DNA from: Modestobacter sp.
Lineage (GTDB): Bacteria; Actinomycetota; Actinomycetes; Mycobacteriales; Geodermatophilaceae
Length of the DNA: 10,753 nucleotides
Direction of reading: 5' to 3'
NCBI GenBank assembly: GCA_025965635.1
Contig: JAOPWO010000124.1
Span: 1 to 10,753 of the forward strand
Shown here piece after piece: positions 6,070 through 10,753 of the stretch; position 1 is the first letter of the stretch, and each line of letters starts with the position of its first letter. The notes beneath the pieces are model-generated. The model made no database searches and was not told the DNA's origin. It saw only the letters and a program-made list of their open reading frames with translations. The position numbers and the translations under genes were made by a program.

Positions 6070-6363
6070 TCAGATCATCGAGCCGATCCGGGCCGCCATC
6101 TCCGCCTCGTGCTGCTGGTAGGCCGAGGCCACGCTGGTGAGCAGCTGCCCCATGCCGGTCAGCGCCTCGCTCACCCCCTGACTGGACAACCGCCACTTCT
6201 CGTACAGCTCGGTGAACTGGACCGCGGCCTGGCTGTCCGTCCAGCCCTCCAGCACCGAACTGTTGATGCCGCTGGACAGCGTCGCGTGCCGGGACGTGGT
6301 GTCCGCGGCCTCGCTCGAGCACCTCCCGGCCATCGTGTGCAGCGTCGCGATGTCGACCTTCAT
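6070..6363 (-). CDS. WXG100-family protein (ESAT-6-like) with WTD in place of WXG
   Basis: The 97-residue all-helical protein fits the WXG100 size and pattern, with two helices joined by a turn at LEGWTDSQAAVQF (38-50). The expected W-x-G reads W41-T42-D43, so the glycine is replaced. The second helix has the usual Y/W spacing (F50, LYEKW 53-57) and ends with AYQQHEAEM. Y82 and E86 satisfy the Y-x-x-x-[DE] export signal of type VII substrates. The start is ATG 6363 with a strong ribosome binding site, GAGGAGG, 6 bases upstream. WXG100 proteins are small dimeric substrates or co-substrates of type VII secretion, recognised by the FtsK/SpoIIIE ATPase. Such an ATPase gene lies divergently next door, 151 bases away, supporting the assignment. 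The protein could be a dedicated substrate or a helper for a toxin encoded elsewhere. Confidence 0.88.
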   Translation of the reverse strand: MKVDIATLHTMAGRCSSEAADTTSRHATLSSGINSSVLEGWTDSQAAVQFTELYEKWRLSSQGVSEALTGMGQLLTSVASAYQQHEAEMAARIGSMI

Positions 6364-6402
6364 GGTCGTCCTCCTCGGTCCGGGGCCCTCCCGGTCGCAG
6401 GG

Positions 6403-6408
6403 ACGCTA
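6403..6408 (-). promoter_or_regulatory. Probable -10 element for the WXG100 gene
   Basis: On the minus strand this reads TAGCGT, matching TANNNT. It lies about 39 bases before the ATG, giving a short leader that contains the GAGGAGG ribosome binding site (complement of 6370-6376). No clear -35 element is visible. Confidence 0.42.
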
Positions 6409-6435
6409 GGGCCCGCACCGCCTCCTCCGGCGCGG

Positions 6436-6463
6436 CTGTCCACAGTGGCGGCCGCCGTCCACA
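6436..6463. repeat. Two GTCCACA repeats around a GGCGGCCGCC palindrome in the divergent promoter region
   Basis: GTCCACA occurs at 6438-6444, within CTGTCCACAG, and again at 6457-6463. Both copies have the same orientation and are 19 bases apart. Between them lies the perfect 10-base palindrome GGCGGCCGCC (6447-6456). The block is just upstream of the likely minus-strand promoter of the WXG100 gene and about 50 bases before the ATPase start, so it could bind a regulator of both. The heptamers also resemble the core of an actinobacterial DnaA box (TTGTCCACA), though neither copy has the full nine bases. An origin is not suggested. Function is inference. Confidence 0.4.
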
Positions 6464-6501
6464 ACTGCCTGCCGGACCTGGCCGGGCCGTCGCCGACCTC
6501 G

Positions 6502-6507
6502 CACGAT
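6502..6507 (+). promoter_or_regulatory. Possible -10 element of a leaderless ATPase-gene promoter
   Basis: CACGAT resembles TACGAT with one mismatch at the first base. It ends 7 bases before the GTG at 6515, the same spacing as at the other leaderless genes here. There is no ribosome binding site between. The mismatch makes this the weakest of the four. Confidence 0.35.
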
Positions 6508-6514
6508 CGACCGG

Positions 6515-9500
6515 GTGACCGCTCTCTCCCCGGTGGACGACCGCACGGCCGGCCCACCCGGTCCGCCACGGGCTCGGCAGCCCCCCGCCACCCGGACCTG
6601 GACGCTGGAGTCGCCCGCCGGGTCGGTCGACGTCGACGTGACGGCCGCGGACGATGCCACCCTCGCGGACGTGCTCAGCGCCTTGCACGCCGAGCTGGCG
6701 CTGCCTGCCGGGACGCTGTTCGCCGGGGCGGCGCCGCTGCCGGCCACCACGCAACTGTGGTCCGCCGCCCTGCGGCACGGTGCCGTGCTGGGGCTGGGGG
6801 CGCCCGGCGCCGGACCGGGCGGTGGCTCCCGGGGTGGCGCCCTGGAACTGCACGTGGTGGGCGGCCCCGACGCCGGACGGGTGCTGCCGCTCGGTCAGGG
6901 GGAGATCGTCCTGGGCCGGGGCGCCGGCTGCTCCGTCGCCCTGTCCGACCCGGCGGTCTCCCGCCGGCATGTCCGGATCGCCGTCGGGGACGGCCGGGTG
7001 ACCGCGGCCGACCTGGGCTCGGCCAACGGCACCCTGCTGCGCACCGGCGCCGGCTCGGCCACCGTAGGCACCGGACCCACCCCGTGGCCGGTCGACGCGG
7101 TGCTGACCGCGGGGTCCACCGCTGTCCGGCTGACCGGTCCGCGGGGCATCCCGCTGACCCGGCGGCCGGCCTCCGGGGGACGGGAACGCGTCCGGCCACT
7201 CCCCGTCGCCACGGCCGTCGCCGCCACCGTCGGTTCCACCGTCGAGTTCCCTGCCGAACCCGCCCCCCGCGCCGGGCGACGGCTGGGGTGGGTCGCCGTC
7301 GCGGTGCCGGCCGTGGCCGGGCTGCTGATGGCCTGGCTCCTGGACGCTCCGCAGTTCCTGTTCTTCGCGCTGCTCAGCCCGGTCGTGGCGATCACCGGCT
7401 GGGTTTCCGACCGGTGGTCCGGTCGCCGCGACCGACGGCGCTCGGCCACCGCGCACGCGGCCGCAACCGCTGCGGCGGAGGTCCGGCTCCTGGCCGCCGT
7501 GTCCACCGCCACCGCCGCGCTCGACGAGGTCCATCCCGATCTGGCGACGCTCGCCGCGGCGGTGCAGCGCCGGTCGAGCCCGCTGTGGTGCCGGTCCGGT
7601 GGCACTCCCGGGGCACTCACCGTCCGGCTGGGGCTCGGCCCGGGACCGACCCCGGTGGTCCGGGTGTCACCCGACGGAGAGCGCGCCCCGGTGGTCGCCG
7701 ACCACGTGCCGGTGACCGTCGACCTGGCCGCCGCCGGACTGGGCGTCGTCGGACCACGCACGCCCGCCGTGGGAGTGGTGCGGTCCCTGCTCCTCCAGGT
7801 CACCGCCCTCCTCCCGCCGGGCGAGCTGGGCATCGTGGTCGCCGCTGCGCCCGACCGGATCGCTGACTGGGGATGGGCCGCCTGGCTGCCGCACCTGGTC
7901 GGCGTCGTGCCGTGCGGTGGGTGCGGGCCGGCGGACGCCGGGGAGCTGTCGGAGCTGCTGTCCGCGCCTCAGCGGTCTCCCGGCAGCCGGGTGGGCGGCG
8001 CGCCGCCCACCCGGCTCGTCGTCCTGGACGGGGAACCGCCGGAGGAGCTGCTGGCCGCCGTGACCGCCCAGGAGCGGGTCGTGTGCGTGGCGATCGCCGC
8101 GACGGAGACCGGGCTGGCGATGATCCCTGGCGCCTGCCTCACCGTCAGCGGGGAGACCGGCGTCCTCGGTCGGCTGCGGCAGCGGGGGCACCCGGTCGAC
8201 CGCGAGCTGACTCTGGACACCGCACCCCTGGCGGTGGTCACGGCCACCGCGAGGGCTCTCGCCGGGCTCGCTGCGCCCACCCCGACCGGCGGCCTGCCGG
8301 ACTCCTGCCGCCTGCTCGACCTCCCCGGTGCGCGGTCCGGGCGGCACCCGGCACGGAGCAGCCCACCCGGCTGGTCCCGCGACCGGGGCGCCCTGGTCTG
8401 CGTGCTCGGGCAGGACGAGCACGGGCCGGTGGCGCTCGACCTGTGCGCCCAGGGTCCGCACGCGCTGGTCGCCGGGACCACCGGCGCCGGCAAGTCCGAG
8501 CTGCTGCAGACGCTGGTGACCGGTCTCGCCCTGCACCAGCCGCCGGACCGGGTCACCTTCCTGCTCATCGACTACAAGGGCGGAGCCGCCTTCGCCGAAC
8601 TGGCCGAGCTGCCCCACACGGTGGGACTGCTCACCGACCTGGACCCGCAGTCGACGGGCCGGGCGCTGCGGTCGTTGGGCGCCGAGCTGTCCCGGCGCGA
8701 GCGCGTGCTGGCAGCGCACGGGGTCCGCGATGTCGCCGACCTGGCCGCCGACACGGCCCTGCCGCGGCTGGTCATCGCCGTCGACGAGTTCGCCACGCTC
8801 GTCGACGACCTGCCCGGGTTCGTCAGTGGCCTGGTGGGCATCGCCCAGCGGGGCCGGTCGCTCGGCGTGCACCTCGTCCTGGCCACGCAGCGGCCGTCCG
8901 GCGTCGTCAGCCCCGAGATCCGGGCGAACTGCTCGCTGCGGATCTGCCTGCGCACCACCGACGAGACCGACTCCCGCGACGTGCTGGGCACGCCGGTGGC
9001 CGCGTTCCTCCCGGTCCGCCGGCCCGGCCGGGCGTACCTGCGCACCGGGAGCGCGCCTCCGGTCCTCCTGCAGGTGGCCCGCGTCTCCGGCAGCCCGGAG
9101 CACCGCTCGACCGGCGGTGTCCGGGTCCGCCTGCGGGCCTGGCCGCCGGCGCCGGACGCGGTGCCACCGGCGGAGCCGCTCACCGGGACACCGGTCACCG
9201 ACCTTGCCCGGGTCGTCGACGTGCTCCGCACCCGCGCCGAGCAGGGCCGGCTGCCCGCGACCGGCCGACCGTGGCTGCCGCCGCTGCCCGACCGGCTCAG
9301 CGCGGCCGACCTCGACCGGCGGGCAGCGCCGGACGACCCGGACACGCGGCTGCGGATCGGTCTGCTCGACTCGCCGGACACCCAGTCGCAGGACCCGCTC
9401 CACCTGGACCTGGTCGAGGGCGGTGGATGGCTGGTCGTCGGTGGGCCACGCAGCGGGCGGACGACGGCGCTCCGCGCCGTGCTGCGCGAGGCGGTGCACC

Positions 9501-10753
9501 ACCTGGCCCCCGACCGACTGGAGGTGCACGTCCTCGACCACGGCGGAGGCGGGCTGGCCGCGGAGGCGGCGCGGCTGCCGCACACCGGTACGACGGTGGA
9601 CCGGGCCGACCCCCAGCGCAGCGAACGGCTGATCATCCGGCTGCAGTCGGCCGTCGACCAGCGGCGGGCCGGCGCGACGGCAGCGCCGGCGCAGGTGCTG
9701 CTGCTCGTGGACGGCGTCGAGAGCCTGCTGACCCAGCTCGACGACGCCGATCCGGGCAGCGGGTCGGCCGCGCTGCTCCGGCTGGTCCGCGAGGGCGCGG
9801 CGGCGGGACTGACCTGTGTGCTGAGCGCTGACCGAGTGGTCCCCGGGAGCCGCCTCGCCGCGGCCGCGTCGGCCCGTCTCGTCCTGCCGCTGCCCGACCG
9901 GGCCGACTACGCGGTGGCGGGTGTCCCGCCGCGCGCGGTGCCGGGGACGCGGCCGCCCGGTCGGGCCCTGTTCGGCGAGGACGCCGCCGAGTGCCAGCTC
10001 GTGCTGCCGCGGGAGACAGCGGCGGGTACCGGTCCGGCCGCATCCTGGGCCACCCGGAGGGCCGGCCGCACCATCTGTGTCGTCGCGCTGCCGACCGACC
10101 CCGTCCAGGAACTGCCGGCGACGCCGGCGGATCAGGGCTCCCTGTGGCTGCCGGTCGGCCCCGGGGGCGACGAGGGCACCACCGTCGGGCTCGACCTGCT
10201 CCGCAGTGGCGGTCTCCTGGTCGTGGGACCACCGGGCAGTGGTCGCACGTCCGCGCTCACCGCGTTCGCCCGGCACTGCCGGCACAGCGGCGCCCGGGTG
10301 CTCCATCTCGCCAGCGGCGCGGGGACCGACCCGCGGGTCGGGGCATGCATCGCCCTCGACGACGTGGCCGCCCTGCGATCCTGGGCGACGACCGAGCCGG
10401 AGCGCCCGGCCGTCGTGGTCGCCGATGACGTGACCTCCCTCCCCGACACCATGGCCGACGCCCTGGGCGCCCTGGGCCGCCCCGGCGGGAACCTCCCGAT
10501 CCTGGTCGCCGGAGCAGCGCCGGAGCTCGCGGGCGCCTTCCGCGGCCCGACCGTGGCGCTGCGCCGCAGCCGCACGGCGCTGCTGCTCCGCCCGACCCCG
10601 GGTGACGGACAACTGCTGGGACTACGGCTGCCGCGCGCGCCCCTGCCCGCCCGGCCGGGATCGGGCTGGCTGGTGGTGGGCGGAGCCGTGACCCGGCTGC
10701 AGGTGGCCCGGCACCGGGTGCCGCCCCGCCTCGACCGGCGGACCGGCTCGGCG
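6515..10753 (+). CDS. FHA-domain FtsK/SpoIIIE ATPase of a type VII secretion-like system (EssC/EccC-like), runs off the window
   Basis: 1413 codons are open to the window end without a stop. Residues about 15-90 resemble the N-terminal domain of EssC/YukB proteins. A canonical FHA domain (about 110-200) follows, with GR (134-135), SRRH (149-152) and NGT (171-173), the phosphothreonine-binding residues. Two membrane helices lie at about 257-300. Three FtsK-type domains follow. D1 has Walker A GTTGAGKS (654-661), DYKGG (686-690), Walker B VIAVDEF (to 759) and ATQRP (790-794). D2 has GGPRSGRTT (976-984), with Arg 982 in place of the P-loop Lys, and LLLVDGVE. D3 has GPPGSGRTS (1238-1246), again Arg, and VVVADDV. 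Such proteins power export of WXG100 substrates through the membrane. The WXG100 gene is divergent and adjacent. GTG 6515 is chosen from its frame and the CACGAT upstream. D3 is nearly complete, so the stop should lie shortly beyond 10753. Confidence 0.92.
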   Translation, partial: MTALSPVDDRTAGPPGPPRARQPPATRTWTLESPAGSVDVDVTAADDATLADVLSALHAELALPAGTLFAGAAPLPATTQLWSAALRHGAVLGLGAPGAGPGGGSRGGALELHVVGGPDAGRVLPLGQGEIVLGRGAGCSVALSDPAVSRRHVRIAVGDGRVTAADLGSANGTLLRTGAGSATVGTGPTPWPVDAVLTAGSTAVRLTGPRGIPLTRRPASGGRERVRPLPVATAVAATVGSTVEFPAEPAPRAGRRLGWVAVAVPAVAGLLMAWLLDAPQFLFFALLSPVVAITGWVSDRWSGRRDRRRSATAHAAATAAAEVRLLAAVSTATAALDEVHPDLATLAAAVQRRSSPLWCRSGGTPGALTVRLGLGPGPTPVVRVSPDGERAPVVADHVPVTVDLAAAGLGVVGPRTPAVGVVRSLLLQVTALLPPGELGIVVAAAPDRIADWGWAAWLPHLVGVVPCGGCGPADAGELSELLSAPQRSPGSRVGGAPPTRLVVLDGEPPEELLAAVTAQERVVCVAIAATETGLAMIPGACLTVSGETGVLGRLRQRGHPVDRELTLDTAPLAVVTATARALAGLAAPTPTGGLPDSCRLLDLPGARSGRHPARSSPPGWSRDRGALVCVLGQDEHGPVALDLCAQGPHALVAGTTGAGKSELLQTLVTGLALHQPPDRVTFLLIDYKGGAAFAELAELPHTVGLLTDLDPQSTGRALRSLGAELSRRERVLAAHGVRDVADLAADTALPRLVIAVDEFATLVDDLPGFVSGLVGIAQRGRSLGVHLVLATQRPSGVVSPEIRANCSLRICLRTTDETDSRDVLGTPVAAFLPVRRPGRAYLRTGSAPPVLLQVARVSGSPEHRSTGGVRVRLRAWPPAPDAVPPAEPLTGTPVTDLARVVDVLRTRAEQGRLPATGRPWLPPLPDRLSAADLDRRAAPDDPDTRLRIGLLDSPDTQSQDPLHLDLVEGGGWLVVGGPRSGRTTALRAVLREAVHHLAPDRLEVHVLDHGGGGLAAEAARLPHTGTTVDRADPQRSERLIIRLQSAVDQRRAGATAAPAQVLLLVDGVESLLTQLDDADPGSGSAALLRLVREGAAAGLTCVLSADRVVPGSRLAAAASARLVLPLPDRADYAVAGVPPRAVPGTRPPGRALFGEDAAECQLVLPRETAAGTGPAASWATRRAGRTICVVALPTDPVQELPATPADQGSLWLPVGPGGDEGTTVGLDLLRSGGLLVVGPPGSGRTSALTAFARHCRHSGARVLHLASGAGTDPRVGACIALDDVAALRSWATTEPERPAVVVADDVTSLPDTMADALGALGRPGGNLPILVAGAAPELAGAFRGPTVALRRSRTALLLRPTPGDGQLLGLRLPRAPLPARPGSGWLVVGGAVTRLQVARHRVPPRLDRRTGSA

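Noticed and set aside
6436..6463. Replication origin, because of DnaA-box-like heptamers
   Set aside because: Only two imperfect boxes, no AT-rich unwinding region, and no dnaA, dnaN or other origin genes nearby.
7667..10612. A very long open frame on the minus strand (981 codons) opposite the ATPase gene
   Set aside because: Its translation is Gln/Arg/Gly/His-rich low complexity without any known domain. It mirrors the codon bias of the plus-strand FtsK-like gene, which has clear domains throughout. Typical antisense shadow in G+C-rich DNA.
1..10753. CRISPR arrays, insertion sequences, tRNA or rRNA genes
   Set aside because: No regularly spaced repeats, no transposase-like coding sequence and no tRNA- or rRNA-like segment seen on either strand by eye.

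Overview
This is chromosomal DNA from a very G+C-rich actinobacterium. Third codon positions are almost all G or C, GTG starts are common, and several genes look leaderless. The gene set (a DUF6758-like protein, a WXG100 protein with an FHA-FtsK/SpoIIIE ATPase, a PH-domain/PHP cluster) suggests a soil actinomycete, possibly Geodermatophilaceae. The family assignment is inference; there is no rRNA or marker gene here to fix it.

Left part (1-1338): an intact lysE/argO-type basic amino acid exporter lies between two decayed genes. On its left, on the minus strand, is a collapsed lysG/argP-type LysR regulator, whose motifs survive in different frames with most of the gene missing. On its right is a VOC/glyoxalase-fold remnant that has lost its N-terminus, an internal block and its metal ligands. 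It reads open in the same frame as lysE directly after the lysE stop.

Middle left (1351-3937, minus strand): a DUF6758-like zinc-motif protein, then, after a 169-base gap, a compact cluster of a 51-residue membrane peptide, a membrane-anchored bacterial PH-domain protein and a PHP-domain phosphoesterase.

Middle right (4033-6004, plus strand): a NUDIX hydrolase divergent from the DUF6758 gene, then a two-gene unit. Its first gene encodes a one-pass membrane protein with an FPFGPFRMYS motif. It overlaps by four bases an HTTM (vitamin K-dependent gamma-carboxylase-like) multi-pass membrane protein.

Right part (6070-10753): a WXG100 protein on the minus strand and, divergently, a very large FHA-FtsK/SpoIIIE ATPase of the EssC/EccC kind that runs off the window end. 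Together they form a type VII secretion-like pair. The 151-base region between them holds a repeated GTCCACA heptamer around a 10-base palindrome and probable promoters in both directions.

Four plus-strand genes (lysE, NUDIX, the FPFGPFRMYS protein and the ATPase) start with GTG placed 6-7 bases after a -10-like hexamer, which fits leaderless transcription. I see no tRNA, rRNA, insertion sequence or CRISPR array. The most unusual content is the decayed pair around lysE, the HTTM pair, and the type VII-like pair with its non-canonical WXG and P-loop residues.
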